64,000 bases of DNA from Pseudanabaena sp. (GCA_003249035.1 QBMK01000004.1:91998-155997), one strand, 5' to 3'. Positions 6,229-15,479 are shown, numbered from the stretch's first letter. The notes: generated from the letters alone by a model not told the origin. Program-made: numbers and translations.

Positions 6229-8820
6229 ATGAAAATTCTCAAAATCCAGACATTACGTGGTTCAAACTATTGGAGTATCCAACGGCACCAGCTTGTTGTT
6301 GTGCGATTAGATTTAGAGGATTTTCAGTTACAACGTACTAGCTTTTATCAAAATTTATGTAAGGTTTTACCAAGCCTCGCAGCGAAAGACTTAGCTCAAC
6401 GAACAAATATTAGTGATGCGGATTTCTTAGCAGAAATTGTTAAAGATATTTCGATCGCGCTTCAAGGCTATGTCGGCATGAAGGTGGATTTTGGGGCAAT
6501 TAGACAAACTGTTGAGAATAATGTCTATCAAGTAGTATTTGAGTATCAAACGGAGGGGGCAGGACGTTATGCAGCGCGAGCTGCCGTAAGGATCTGTACT
6601 AGTGTTTTGTTGACGGGAACCTATGCAACTGCTGAGTTGCAAGAGGATCTTAAGGATTTGAAAGATATTCGACTTGATGGTCAATTAGGTCCAAGTACTG
6701 ACTCGATTGTAGGCGAAGCTAAAGCAAGAAATATTCCTTGGTTAGAATTGGGTAGCCGTGCCATGATTCAGCTTGGTTATGGAGTGCATCAGAGTCGCAT
6801 TCAAGCAACTTTATCGAATAAGACGGGGATCTTGGCAGTTGAGCTAGCTTGCGACAAGGAAGGTACAAAGAGTATTCTCCGGGCTTCAGGTGTACCAGTG
6901 CCGATGGGTACGACGATCCGATCGCTTAAATATTTAGAAGACGCGATCGCGGATGTTGGCGGCTTCCCGATCGTAATTAAGCCTCTCAATGGCAATCATG
7001 GACGCGGGATAACCATTGATGTGCGGACAGTTAAAGAGGCGATAGATGCCTTTGATATGGCTCAGGAAGTATCTGAAGAAGTAATTATTGAACGCTTTCA
7101 TACTGGGCGCGATCATCGCATACTGGTGATCAATGGCAAATTTGTGGCTGTTGCAGAACGGGTTCCTGCCAACGTCACTGGTGATGGCGTGTCATCAATC
7201 TCTCAATTAATTGAAATTACCAACCAAGATCCTCGTCGTGGCGATGGTCATGACAACGTATTGACTCGCATCGAGATCGATCGCACCAGCATAGATATTC
7301 TTGCTAGACAAGGTTTTACCTTGGAATCTGTACCACCATCGGGTCAGATTTGCTATCTCAAGGCAACTGCAAATTTAAGTACAGGTGGCGTATCGGTCGA
7401 TCGCACTGATGAGATTCACCCTGAGAATATCTGGCTAGCTGAGCGCGTGGCAAGAATTATTGGTCTGGATATTGCGGGGATCGATATGGTCACTGAGGAT
7501 ATTTCCTTGCCTGTGCGTCAAACTGCTGGTGCGATCGTTGAGGTAAATGCCGCTCCTGGGTTTAGGATGCATACCGCTCCAAGTATTGGCACACCTCGCA
7601 ATGTGGCTGCCCCAGTTATCGATATGCTTTTCCCTTCTGGTGCGCCTACGCGAGTGCCTATTGTGGCGATCACAGGGACAAATGGTAAAACTACTACTAC
7701 GCGCCTAATCGCTCATATTTTCAAACAAACTGGCAAAAGAGTTGGTTACACTACGACCGATGGCATTTACATTGGCGAATGTTTAGTTGAGAAAGGAGAC
7801 ACCACGGGCCCATATAGTGCCCAAGTGATCCTGCGCGATCCCACTGTTGAAGTTGCGATTCTCGAAACTGCTAGAGGCGGCATCTTGCGATCGGGCTTAG
7901 GCTTTGATGGCAGTGATGTGGGTGTGGTGATGAATGTCGCCGCCGATCATCTTGGCATTGGGGACATTGATACAATTGATGATCTGGCACAACTCAAGAG
8001 CGTGGTTGTGAAGACAACCTTACCAAGTGGCTATGCGGTACTTAATGCTGACGATCCATTGGTTGTCGCCATGGCAAAGGATGTGCAGTCAAAGGTTGCT
8101 TATTTCAGTATGAATCCTGCTAATCCTTTGATTAAGTCCCATGTTGCCGAAGGTGGTCTTGCGGCAGTCTATGAAGAAGGATTTCTGACGATTTTGAAGG
8201 GGGATTGGAAATTGCGAATTGAAAAGGCGGAAAATGTGCCACTGACTCTTGGTGGACGGGCAGCCTTCAACATTCAAAACTCTTTGGCTGCAAGTCTAGC
8301 TGCGTTTGCTCAAGATGTTCAAATTGATCATATTCGTCAAGGTTTAGCCACGTTCGTAGCTTCTAGTGAGCAAACTCCTGGGCGGATGAATTTGTTTGAT
8401 TTGGGCAAATACCATGCGCTGGTTGATTATGCTCATAATCCTGCTGGTTTTAAGGCGATCGCGGAGTTTATCCAGAAATGGGAGGGTGAAGCAGTTGGGG
8501 TGATTGGCGCACCTGGCGATCGCCGTGATGAAGACATCATTGAGTTAGGGCAATTAGCCGCCGAAATGTTTAGTCGTATCTTTATCAAAGAAGATAAGGA
8601 TTTGCGAGGGCGCGCTCCGCGTGCTGTGGCTGACCTACTACGTCAAGGAGTTGAAGAAGTGAATAGCAATATTCCCTGTATTACAATTCTTGACGAATCG
8701 GAAGCCATCACAGCCGCCTTGGATAGCGCACCTCAAAGTAGTTTAGTTGTAGTATTTCCTGACAAAGTGGATTCAGCTATTGCTATTATTGAATCGCGAA
8801 AGTCCAAAATGTCGTCGTAA
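6229..8820 (+). CDS. cphA: Cyanophycin synthetase
   Basis: This 863-residue enzyme polymerises aspartate and arginine into the nitrogen reserve cyanophycin, using ATP. Three regions are visible: an N-terminal domain (starting MKILKIQTLRG, as in other CphA proteins), an ATP-grasp domain at about 220-475 that adds aspartate (VIKPLNGNHGRG, EVNAAPGFRMH), and a Mur-ligase-like domain from about 480 that adds arginine, with P-loop GTNGKTTTT at 483. The ATG at 6229 gives the family N-terminus; an upstream TTG does not. No cyanophycinase (cphB) lies upstream, unlike in many cyanobacteria. A sugar kinase follows after nine bases, so the two are probably cotranscribed. Confidence 0.97.
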   Translation: MKILKIQTLRGSNYWSIQRHQLVVVRLDLEDFQLQRTSFYQNLCKVLPSLAAKDLAQRTNISDADFLAEIVKDISIALQGYVGMKVDFGAIRQTVENNVYQVVFEYQTEGAGRYAARAAVRICTSVLLTGTYATAELQEDLKDLKDIRLDGQLGPSTDSIVGEAKARNIPWLELGSRAMIQLGYGVHQSRIQATLSNKTGILAVELACDKEGTKSILRASGVPVPMGTTIRSLKYLEDAIADVGGFPIVIKPLNGNHGRGITIDVRTVKEAIDAFDMAQEVSEEVIIERFHTGRDHRILVINGKFVAVAERVPANVTGDGVSSISQLIEITNQDPRRGDGHDNVLTRIEIDRTSIDILARQGFTLESVPPSGQICYLKATANLSTGGVSVDRTDEIHPENIWLAERVARIIGLDIAGIDMVTEDISLPVRQTAGAIVEVNAAPGFRMHTAPSIGTPRNVAAPVIDMLFPSGAPTRVPIVAITGTNGKTTTTRLIAHIFKQTGKRVGYTTTDGIYIGECLVEKGDTTGPYSAQVILRDPTVEVAILETARGGILRSGLGFDGSDVGVVMNVAADHLGIGDIDTIDDLAQLKSVVVKTTLPSGYAVLNADDPLVVAMAKDVQSKVAYFSMNPANPLIKSHVAEGGLAAVYEEGFLTILKGDWKLRIEKAENVPLTLGGRAAFNIQNSLAASLAAFAQDVQIDHIRQGLATFVASSEQTPGRMNLFDLGKYHALVDYAHNPAGFKAIAEFIQKWEGEAVGVIGAPGDRRDEDIIELGQLAAEMFSRIFIKEDKDLRGRAPRAVADLLRQGVEEVNSNIPCITILDESEAITAALDSAPQSSLVVVFPDKVDSAIAIIESRKSKMSS

Positions 8821-8829
8821 AGTCCGCCT

Positions 8830-9807
8830 ATGCCGCGTGTAATTTGTCTTGGCGAAGTTTTAATCGATCAAATATCTGAAGATATAGGTGCTCCCTATGA
8901 GCAAGTTAGCTCTTGGAAGCCCTATTTTGGGGGAGCACCTGCCAATGTTGCCTGTGGTCTAGCCAAACTGGGAACCCCTGTAAGCTTAATTAGTTGTGTT
9001 GGTCAAGATGCTGCAGGAACCGATTTACTCAAACAATTGGGGGCAGCGGGTGTAGAAACTTCAGGCGTGCAAGTGCATCCTGAAGCTATTACCCGCGAAG
9101 TCTATGTTACTCGTGATGCTCAAGGCGATCGCAGTTTTGAGCGCTTTAATGGTGATGACCAAACTGTATTTGCAGATACCCTGATGTCTGCCGAGCATTT
9201 GCCTGAGCATTTATTTGCTGATGCTAAGTTCTTGGTATTAGGCACACTGGGTTTATCTAGTCCGCAGACCTCTAGAGCGATCGGTCGCGCTCTGAAGCTT
9301 GCTGAAGAGAACTTTGTGAAGGTGGTAGTTGATGTCAATTGGCGGGCGATGTTCTGGAAAGCTCCTGAGCAGGTAGTTAAGCTATTGCCATTGTTACTGA
9401 AATATACTGATTTCCTGAAAATGACCGAGGATGAGGCAAAGCTGCTATTTCGGTTAACTAGCCCCGCTGCGATCGCTCAAGCCTATAGCCATCTCGAAGG
9501 AATTCTGATCACTAATGGGGATAAAGAATGTCGGTATTATTTGGGTGAACGGCAGAACAAGCATCCCGTTTATCCGGTATATTCAGTCGATACAACTGGT
9601 GCTGGCGATGCTTTTTTAGCAGCATTTATTCATAAAATCTATCATCGTCCCCTTACCAATTTGCTCGATCCTAAGTTTGCTGATGGAGTGGTTGCTTATG
9701 CCTGCGCCGCCGGTGCTTTAGCTACACTAAATATGGGTGCGATCGCGGGGCAACCTAGCGATCGACAAATTCGCGAATTTTTAGCGATGCGCGAAGCCAA
9801 ACATTAG
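8830..9807 (+). CDS. PfkB-family carbohydrate kinase, probable fructokinase
   Basis: This 325-residue ribokinase-fold enzyme phosphorylates a sugar with ATP. The N-terminal PfkB signature (GGAPANVACGLAKLG) and the C-terminal signature DTTGAGDAF near residue 254, which holds the catalytic Asp, are both intact. The CLGEVLIDQI start is typical of fructokinases. The substrate is inferred. It starts nine bases after cphA, implying one transcript, although a functional link to cyanophycin is not obvious. Confidence 0.88.
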   Translation: MPRVICLGEVLIDQISEDIGAPYEQVSSWKPYFGGAPANVACGLAKLGTPVSLISCVGQDAAGTDLLKQLGAAGVETSGVQVHPEAITREVYVTRDAQGDRSFERFNGDDQTVFADTLMSAEHLPEHLFADAKFLVLGTLGLSSPQTSRAIGRALKLAEENFVKVVVDVNWRAMFWKAPEQVVKLLPLLLKYTDFLKMTEDEAKLLFRLTSPAAIAQAYSHLEGILITNGDKECRYYLGERQNKHPVYPVYSVDTTGAGDAFLAAFIHKIYHRPLTNLLDPKFADGVVAYACAAGALATLNMGAIAGQPSDRQIREFLAMREAKH

Positions 9808-9861
9808 CAGCAGAATGTCCTCACCGTGAGAAGTGTGGTGAAAGCATTATTAGGAAAAACT

Positions 9862-10170
9862 ATGCACTCTTTATCTTTGCCAACATGGGTAATCCATATC
9901 TCTAGCGTCATAGAGTGGACTTTAGCAATTTGGCTCATTTGGCAATATGACAAACAAAATCCCAATCGCGGTTGGCGAGGCTTAGCATGGGCGATGTTTC
10001 CTGCCTTGGTTAGTGCTATGTGTGCGGTGACTTGGCATTTTTTTGATAATGCGGACTCATTGGAATGGCTAGTAACCGTGCAAGCTGCATTAACTTTGAT
10101 CGGCAATACCACCCTTGCGATCGCTGCCTACTTTATTTGGCAAATTGCGATCGCCAAACCTCAATCGTAA
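9862..10170 (+). CDS. DUF2499 membrane protein
   Basis: This 102-residue membrane protein with three or four hydrophobic helices is recognisable as DUF2499 from SLPTWVIHISSVIEW, the WHFFDN motif and SLEWLVTVQA. It is conserved in cyanobacteria and plastids and has no established function. The ATG at 9862 is chosen because AGGA lies ten bases upstream; GTG codons from 9826 are alternatives. It is followed 170 bases later by a DUF3593 gene. Such genes are commonly neighbours in cyanobacteria, which suggests one complex. Confidence 0.85.
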   Translation: MHSLSLPTWVIHISSVIEWTLAIWLIWQYDKQNPNRGWRGLAWAMFPALVSAMCAVTWHFFDNADSLEWLVTVQAALTLIGNTTLAIAAYFIWQIAIAKPQS

Positions 10171-10210
10171 TTTGGGCTATTAGCCGTTAGCTTTTTATAT
10201 GTCAATTTCA

Positions 10211-10320
10211 TAGCTAAGTACCTCAGCATAATTAAAAAAACAAAGCTAAAATCTGCACCGCCCGCCGCGCGTACGGTGCGGATTTTGGGGTTTTGTATTT
10301 AATTGCACTTAGCTACTTAA
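10211..10320. repeat. Palindromic intergenic repeat, AAGTACCT family copy 1
   Basis: Outer arms (AAGTACCTCAGCATAATT on the left, AATTGCACTTAGCTACTT on the right) enclose an inner stem AAAATCTGCACCG / CGGTGCGGATTTT and a GC-rich loop. The outer arms match the element at 19412-19520, whose inner stem is different. Confidence 0.75.
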
Positions 10321-10342
10321 TAGCCAATATTTATAAAAAATT

Positions 10343-10624
10343 ATGCCCCAAGAAGCCTTATTTGGATTATCACTCTTCCCTTATCTTGCCTTTCTCTGGT
10401 TTGCCACCAAATCACGCCAATTTCCCAAGCTGGGCCTTTGGGGATTTTATGGAACATTAGTATTTGTGGCGATTACAATTCCCGCAGGACTTTATGCTCA
10501 AATTCAATATGGTGAAGCTTTAGCCAATGTTGATTGGTTGCATGGCAGCGCTGAATCATTTTTGACAATAACCAATATTTTGTTGGTATTAGGCTTCAAA
10601 AATGCTCTTAAACCTAAAGTCTAG
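10343..10624 (+). CDS. DUF3593 membrane protein
   Basis: This 93-residue protein has three hydrophobic segments. ALFGLSLFPYLAFLWF at the start and DWLHGSAESFLT near the C-terminus identify DUF3593. It is the usual partner of DUF2499, which precedes it here, and homologues exist in plastid-bearing eukaryotes. No biochemical role is established. The palindromic repeat between the two genes may separate or attenuate their expression. Confidence 0.85.
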   Translation: MPQEALFGLSLFPYLAFLWFATKSRQFPKLGLWGFYGTLVFVAITIPAGLYAQIQYGEALANVDWLHGSAESFLTITNILLVLGFKNALKPKV

Positions 10625-10652
10625 CTACAGTCACTTGCTTTTTGGAAAAATC

Positions 10653-10707
10653 AAAACCCAAGAATTGATTGGCGACCCTCTGCGCCGTCAATCAATTCTT
10701 GGGTTTT
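10653..10707. repeat. Intergenic hairpin (AAAACCCAAGAATT type)
   Basis: Nineteen-base arms (AAAACCCAAGAATTGATTG and complement) flank a 17-base loop with GCGCCG. The outer AAAACCCAAGAATT is shared with the hairpins at 2551 and 55026. Confidence 0.7.
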
Positions 10708-10769
10708 GCGACGGTTTATATTGAAATGTCGCACAGACTTTATCTAAAGATCGATACAAATTCCATGTT

Positions 10770-10814
10770 CATAGAAAGTTGAGACGATGCTTTGCTCAAT
10801 CTCAACTTTCTATG
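10770..10814 (-). terminator. Hairpin overlapping the menC stop
   Basis: Fourteen-base arms CATAGAAAGTTGAG / CTCAACTTTCTATG with a 17-base loop that contains GCTTTGC. The right arm contains the last menC codons. Confidence 0.55.
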
Positions 10815-11821
10815 AGCAAATGTCCTGTAGCTAAACCGCAAGCTCGATTAATTGGTAAAGCGGCGGCTAGGTCAAACGCTGCTTGACGAGCGATCGCACC
10901 GTCGATTGTCGTTGTTATCACAACATCTAAACCAGCTTTGAAAGCGATCACTGCTGCACGATTTGCTGTGATGATTCCGCCCAGCGCCATTGGTTTGAGA
11001 ATAATAATATCGGCAGCTTGAGCATTTATCACTTGCTGTAACTGTGCGAGATTATTTACGGATTCATCGGCAGCAACTGGAATTAATTGCGATCGCCTGA
11101 CTTCTGCCATGCCCAACAAATTGGCAGCAGCGACAGGTTGCTCGACATATTCTATTTGTAAAAATTTAAGTTTTTTAAAATTAGCGATCGCTTCGTTCAC
11201 TGACCATCCTTGATTTGCATCAATGCGAATTTGGATATGATCGCCAACTTGCGATCGCACTGCTTCCACTCTTTGCAAATCCATTTCAAAATCCTTAGTT
11301 CCCACTTTGACTTTGAGACAGCGATAACCTTGATCTACATATTCTTTTGCTTTTGTTGCGGCTTGGTCAGGTGCGATCGCGCCAATCACCGCATTAACGG
11401 TTACTCGATCGCGAATTTCGCCAGAGGAAGAGTCTACTAGCAATTGTGAGATTGACCGACCTTGATCTTGAGACAATAAATCGAGTAGTCCTAATTCAAT
11501 TCCATGTTTAGCGGCGGGTGTGCGATCGTATTTTGTAAGTAAGTTCTCAATATCATTTAGATTATTAATTTCAACGTTAATAAGCGATCGTTGAGCTTCT
11601 ATTAGTACTCTCTCTGTTTCGGCAAGAGATTCCATCCCAAACCCACTAAGGGGTGAGGATTCACCCAAGCCGATATACTGAAATCCATACTGAGATTTGC
11701 GATCGCAAATCTCAATCTCAAATCCTTCTCGATAAAAAAGTGTGCCTAATGATGTTTGGAATGGTTCGCGAAAAGCAAGCCGATAAGGTTGATAATGAAT
11801 AGATTGAACAATAAAAGCCAC
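10802..11821 (-). CDS. menC: o-Succinylbenzoate synthase (enolase superfamily)
   Basis: This 339-residue protein is an enolase-superfamily enzyme of the muconate-lactonising type. The barrel's acid-base lysine pair and metal ligands are visible: KVKVG, DANQGW, EQP, ADES and KPMALGG. The C-terminal CGLATGHLL stretch is typical of o-succinylbenzoate synthases. In cyanobacteria this step dehydrates SHCHC to o-succinylbenzoate on the way to phylloquinone, the photosystem I electron carrier. A dipeptide epimerase is the main alternative, since the subfamilies overlap. No other men gene is in the window. Confidence 0.82.
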   Translation of the reverse strand: MAFIVQSIHYQPYRLAFREPFQTSLGTLFYREGFEIEICDRKSQYGFQYIGLGESSPLSGFGMESLAETERVLIEAQRSLINVEINNLNDIENLLTKYDRTPAAKHGIELGLLDLLSQDQGRSISQLLVDSSSGEIRDRVTVNAVIGAIAPDQAATKAKEYVDQGYRCLKVKVGTKDFEMDLQRVEAVRSQVGDHIQIRIDANQGWSVNEAIANFKKLKFLQIEYVEQPVAAANLLGMAEVRRSQLIPVAADESVNNLAQLQQVINAQAADIIILKPMALGGIITANRAAVIAFKAGLDVVITTTIDGAIARQAAFDLAAALPINRACGLATGHLLIES

Positions 11822-11923
11822 AGCTAAACCAGCAATAAGTTATATGAATATCAATCTATTTTTAAAATAAGATTTTATAATTTCATAGTCACATTACAAA
11901 ATTGTTTTTGACAGATCAAGATC

Positions 11924-12265
11924 ATGATTAAGAAAAGTTTTTTGGTGTCTGCAAGCCTACTTGCTTTCAGTTTAGTTGCAAATGTCGCTTCCGCTTCTGC
12001 CGATCAGTGGTACTTCTTCGTTAAAAATAGCAGCAATTCTACAATCAAGAAGCTAATGGTTGGTGAGCCAAATAAAACTTGGGGCTTATTTGATATTGGT
12101 TCAGGTATATCTCCAGGAGAAAATACTAAGATAGTCTGGGACAGTTCCACTGACAATCAATCTTGTAAGCAATGGATTAAAGCTCAATTTGCTGATGGTA
12201 GTGAAAGCGAACCATCTTATATGGATTTCTGCAAAAATCTAGATGATCCAATTGTTTTCAAGTAA
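11924..12265 (+). CDS. Small exported protein of unknown function
   Basis: This 113-residue protein has a clear Sec signal peptide (positive MIKK, hydrophobic SFLVSASLLAFSLVA, cleavage after ASASA near residue 26). The mature part of about 87 residues has two cysteines (SCKQW and DFCKN) that could form a disulphide, and a beta-rich look (WYFFVKNSSNSTIKKLMVGE). I do not recognise the family. It diverges from menC by 100 bases and is followed by a hairpin terminator, so it is probably monocistronic. Confidence 0.75.
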   Translation: MIKKSFLVSASLLAFSLVANVASASADQWYFFVKNSSNSTIKKLMVGEPNKTWGLFDIGSGISPGENTKIVWDSSTDNQSCKQWIKAQFADGSESEPSYMDFCKNLDDPIVFK

Positions 12266-12388
12266 TTTACTGATGTTACGTAGAAGGAATTCTTGTGATG
12301 ATAGAAATATAGGATAACCACGGGGATATTGCTCTGCGTTGCTAGCAGTATGCATTAGATTCATCATTTGAGTTCCACCTAATACCAG

Positions 12389-12417
12389 CTCTCAAAATGA
12401 CATTGCTATTTTGAGAG
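12389..12417 (+). terminator. Hairpin downstream of small exported protein
   Basis: CTCTCAAAAT / ATTTTGAGAG arms with a nine-base loop, about 125 bases after the stop. No strong T tract follows. Confidence 0.5.
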
Positions 12418-12497
12418 TCAAAAATCTTGCTCGGTTTGTTTTTTAGTTCTTGATAAGGGTAACCACAATTTCAAGAATATGTATATCGCCACATAAC

Positions 12498-12541
12498 CTC
12501 AAAAACAGTTTCGTCGCTTAGCGACGAAACTGTTTTTGGGG
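12498..12541 (-). terminator. Long hairpin behind the antiporter gene
   Basis: An arm of about 20 bases (CTCAAAAACAGTTTCGTCGC) and its complement surround the three-base loop TTA. It lies 20 bases past the stop of the minus-strand antiporter gene and belongs to the GC-apex hairpin family of this window. Confidence 0.65.
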
Positions 12542-12558
12542 TTTTATTATGGGAATCT

Positions 12559-13845
12559 TTATATGTCTGATTGTATATTGAATGGAACTGCCAAAACATT
12601 GACTAATGGCGAACAAATTAAAGTTGTGACGATCGCCATGATTACCATTATCGTGAATAAAGTTGGCGTGATTAAACCTTGCTCTAAGCCGATATTCAGA
12701 ATAATCAATTCCATCATTCCGCGTGTATTCATCAAAGCTCCAATCGTCATCGATTCGCGCCAACCTTCGCCAGACTTTCTAGCTGCTAGGGTGCAAGCAA
12801 TGCCTTTGCCAGATATAGCGATCGCGATAATTAGAAAAGTTAGCGCCCATAGCTGCGGCGTGTTTAGTAAGCCCAGTTGAGTATTTAGTCCCGAAAAGAC
12901 AAAGAAAATTGGAACAAGTAGTGCAGTTGTAAGATATTCCAGATGCTGGTGAACAGACTTAGCAAAATGTCCTCGCGGCATGACTGTACCCAATATAAAA
13001 GCTCCAAAGACCGCATGAACGCCGACAAAATCGGTGTAATAAGCGCACAACATCATAATGATGATTACAAAAGTAAAAGTCTGTATTGTGACTTCACCGT
13101 CTCGGCGCGTCCAATAACTAAAACAGCGTAATATTCGTCGCCCCACAAACCACATAAACAGTACATATATCAATGTGCCACCGATCGCAATCACGGCAAT
13201 ATTAATCGAGCTTTTGATACTTGCCAAAACTAGGGCTAACAAACACCATGCGATCGCATCATCTATAGAACCAGCGGCTAAAACCAAAGTCCCTAGCTTA
13301 GTTTTGATTAATCCTTTCTCATGCAAAATTCTTGCCAACATCGGAAAGGCCGTAATCGACATTGATGCACCCATATAAAGGGCGGCTGCCCAAGGTGTAA
13401 TATTTGGACTAAACAAGCCGTTGCTGCCATGCAAGCAAAATGCAGCGATCGCGCCTAATATAAAAGGAGAAATAATTCCAGCTAGAGATACTAATCCTGC
13501 ACTTTTAGCCCGATTTCTTAATAGTTCGGTATTTAAATCTAGCCCAACCAAAAACATGTAGATAATTAGTCCAATTTGGCTTAGAGCATACAAAATTGAC
13601 ATTGAGGAGTTAGGAAATATCTGAGTTGCACCTGTAACAATTGGATTTTTGGGAAATAGCCATTGTTGTAATTCCGGAGCAATCATGCCAAATAGAGAGG
13701 GCCCCAGCATAATTCCAGCCAACATTTCACCCACCACATCGGTTTGTCCTAGATAACGTTTCCCGATATAAGAAACTAATCGGCAAACTGACAAAATTAC
13801 AATCAATTGCAATAGTAGCTCTAGCAGTAGTTCCGAATTTGTCAT
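12559..13845 (-). CDS. CPA2-type monovalent cation/proton antiporter
   Basis: This 428-residue protein has about 12 hydrophobic segments and belongs to the NapA/KefB-like CPA2 family. The ion-binding pair is visible in GSIDDAIAWCLLAL, and GEMLAGIMLGPSLFG is the family's early motif. It lacks the cytoplasmic TrkA-N (NAD-binding) domain of Kef channels, so it is a short antiporter exchanging Na+ or K+ for H+ across the plasma or thylakoid membrane. Ion preference cannot be read from sequence. It sits downstream of clpP with a terminator between, so it is probably a separate unit. Confidence 0.88.
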   Translation of the reverse strand: MTNSELLLELLLQLIVILSVCRLVSYIGKRYLGQTDVVGEMLAGIMLGPSLFGMIAPELQQWLFPKNPIVTGATQIFPNSSMSILYALSQIGLIIYMFLVGLDLNTELLRNRAKSAGLVSLAGIISPFILGAIAAFCLHGSNGLFSPNITPWAAALYMGASMSITAFPMLARILHEKGLIKTKLGTLVLAAGSIDDAIAWCLLALVLASIKSSINIAVIAIGGTLIYVLFMWFVGRRILRCFSYWTRRDGEVTIQTFTFVIIIMMLCAYYTDFVGVHAVFGAFILGTVMPRGHFAKSVHQHLEYLTTALLVPIFFVFSGLNTQLGLLNTPQLWALTFLIIAIAISGKGIACTLAARKSGEGWRESMTIGALMNTRGMMELIILNIGLEQGLITPTLFTIMVIMAIVTTLICSPLVNVLAVPFNIQSDI

Positions 13846-13890
13846 AGGTTCTTGTATTTGGTGATGGCGATATCAAGTAAGCAATAAAAA

Positions 13891-13914
13891 AAGTATCCTT
13901 TCGCAAGGATACTT
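13891..13914 (-). terminator. Intrinsic terminator after clpP
   Basis: AAGTATCCTT / AAGGATACTT arms around TCGC. Read on the minus strand it is followed by a T run. It ends the clpR-clpP transcript. Confidence 0.85.
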
Positions 13915-13961
13915 GAAATAATTTGAGGATTGTGAACCTCGACGCTTTTTCGCGTTAATTT

Positions 13962-14555
13962 TTATTGTGGCGAATCGAGGACGCGATCGATTAATCCATA
14001 GGTAAGAGCTTCTTGTGAAGACATGTAATAGTCACGATTCATATCGCGTTCAATCTTTTCTATCGGCTGTCCTGTCCGTTGGGCATACTCTTCATTAAGT
14101 TTATGGCGAATACGGATAATCTCCCGTGCCTCAATCTCAATATCGGATGCTTGACCACGAGTGCCACCAGATGGCTGGTGAATCATAATTCGTGCATTTG
14201 GCAATGCATAACGCTTGCCTTTAGTGCCAGCCATCAATAGGAATGAGCCCATCGAAGCCGCCAGTCCGACGCAAATTGTAGTCACATTCGCCTTGATATG
14301 TTGCATCGTATCAAAGACAGCCAATCCTGCTGACACAGATCCACCAGGAGAATTGATATAAATATAAATATCTTTGGTCTGATCTTCAGAATCAAAGTAA
14401 AGAAGGCGGGCAATAATTCCATTTGCCATCCCATCTGTAACTTCACCACTCAAAAAGATAATACGCTCCATTGACAAACGCTCGTAGATATTAATCCACT
14501 GCGTATAAGAATCACCAGGATAGCGATATGGAACTCTAGGAACACCGATAGGCAT
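13962..14555 (-). CDS. clpP: ATP-dependent Clp protease proteolytic subunit
   Basis: This 197-residue serine protease subunit keeps the catalytic Ser ([10 protein letters not shown]), His (IMIHQPSGG) and Asp ([11 protein letters not shown]). It forms the barrel that degrades unfolded proteins fed by ClpC or ClpX. The gene lies 71 bases downstream of clpR on the same strand. In cyanobacteria ClpP3 and ClpR form a mixed ring and are encoded together, so this is most likely the ClpP3-type subunit. The spacer between the two carries short tandem TTAGGAATTA-type repeats. Confidence 0.95.
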   Translation of the reverse strand: MPIGVPRVPYRYPGDSYTQWINIYERLSMERIIFLSGEVTDGMANGIIARLLYFDSEDQTKDIYIYINSPGGSVSAGLAVFDTMQHIKANVTTICVGLAASMGSFLLMAGTKGKRYALPNARIMIHQPSGGTRGQASDIEIEAREIIRIRHKLNEEYAQRTGQPIEKIERDMNRDYYMSSQEALTYGLIDRVLDSPQ

Positions 14556-14570
14556 AAGTTTAATTAAGAA

Positions 14571-14612
14571 TTAGGAGTTAGGAATTACAAATTAGGAATT
14601 ACGAATTGCAAA
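14571..14612. repeat. Short TTAGGAATTA-type tandem repeats
   Basis: The clpR-clpP spacer contains TTAGGAGTTA, TTAGGAATTA and similar units in tandem. Such AT-rich units are common in cyanobacterial spacers. No function is evident. Confidence 0.5.
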
Positions 14613-14626
14613 TTCGCAGTTCCTAA

Positions 14627-15349
14627 CTAAACGAGTGCAGGAACTGATTTAGGTAGATCTTTTGCGCTTTCGAGAACGCGATCGATCAGCCCATACTCTT
14701 TGGCTTGCACTGGAGTCATATACAACATCCGATCCATATCTTTGGTGATGTCTGTGGTTGCTTTGCCTGTGGTGCGCGACAAGATTTCTAGCATCGCGGC
14801 ACGGTTAGTCAATACTTCCTTTGCCTGAATCTGCAAATCAGATGCTTGTCCTCTGGTCTGGCGACGTGCTTGGTGCAAGACAATAGTGGCATTGGGCAAG
14901 CTAGCGCGGAAGCCTTTGGTTCCACTGGCGAGAATCATCGCCGCAGTTCCCATGGCTTGTCCGAGGCAGATGGTATGAACAGGAGGCTTGATATAGTTGA
15001 GCGTGTCGCAAATAGCAAAGGCTTCGGTTTCAAAACCGATCGCATCACCCGTATACCAAGATGTCCCCGTGGAGTTGATATACAGAAAAATCGGTTTTTC
15101 TGGATCTTCGTATTGCAAATATAAAAGTTGGGCGATCAGCAATTCAGTGACATCGACTCCAAGCTGCTGTTTGTATTCGTCGGGAGATACAAGAGGCAAC
15201 CCAAAGTAAATAATCCGCTCTTTTAGTAGTAGCGAAGGTAAGTCAGGCGGCGGTGTGCGTCCGTATGACGAATCCCCTGAATAGGCGGCTTGTGCGGCTT
15301 GGGGGACAGAGCGAGAAGGTCGATCCATGTTTATTCGTGTTAATGACAC
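14627..15349 (-). CDS. clpR: ClpR, non-catalytic Clp protease subunit
   Basis: This 240-residue ClpP paralogue has a 40-residue N-terminal extension. Where ClpP has the active serine (AASMG), this protein reads QAMGTAA, so the serine is replaced by glycine. The third triad residue is also changed (KDMDRMLYMT, Met for Asp), while the histidine (VLHQARR) remains. It is therefore inactive and serves as a structural partner of the adjacent ClpP, as known for cyanobacterial and plastid ClpR. It is the first gene of the clpR-clpP operon and diverges from dapL. Confidence 0.93.
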   Translation of the reverse strand: MSLTRINMDRPSRSVPQAAQAAYSGDSSYGRTPPPDLPSLLLKERIIYFGLPLVSPDEYKQQLGVDVTELLIAQLLYLQYEDPEKPIFLYINSTGTSWYTGDAIGFETEAFAICDTLNYIKPPVHTICLGQAMGTAAMILASGTKGFRASLPNATIVLHQARRQTRGQASDLQIQAKEVLTNRAAMLEILSRTTGKATTDITKDMDRMLYMTPVQAKEYGLIDRVLESAKDLPKSVPALV

Positions 15350-15479
15350 TAACTCTGCTAGCTTATCACAGCGATCCCCCTGCTATGGGCGATGGTAGCC
15401 AAAATCGAGGTAGGGTTAGCCGTCTAAGAAGGCATAATATAAAGCTATACAAAAATCAAAAAAGATTAACTCATCTATC

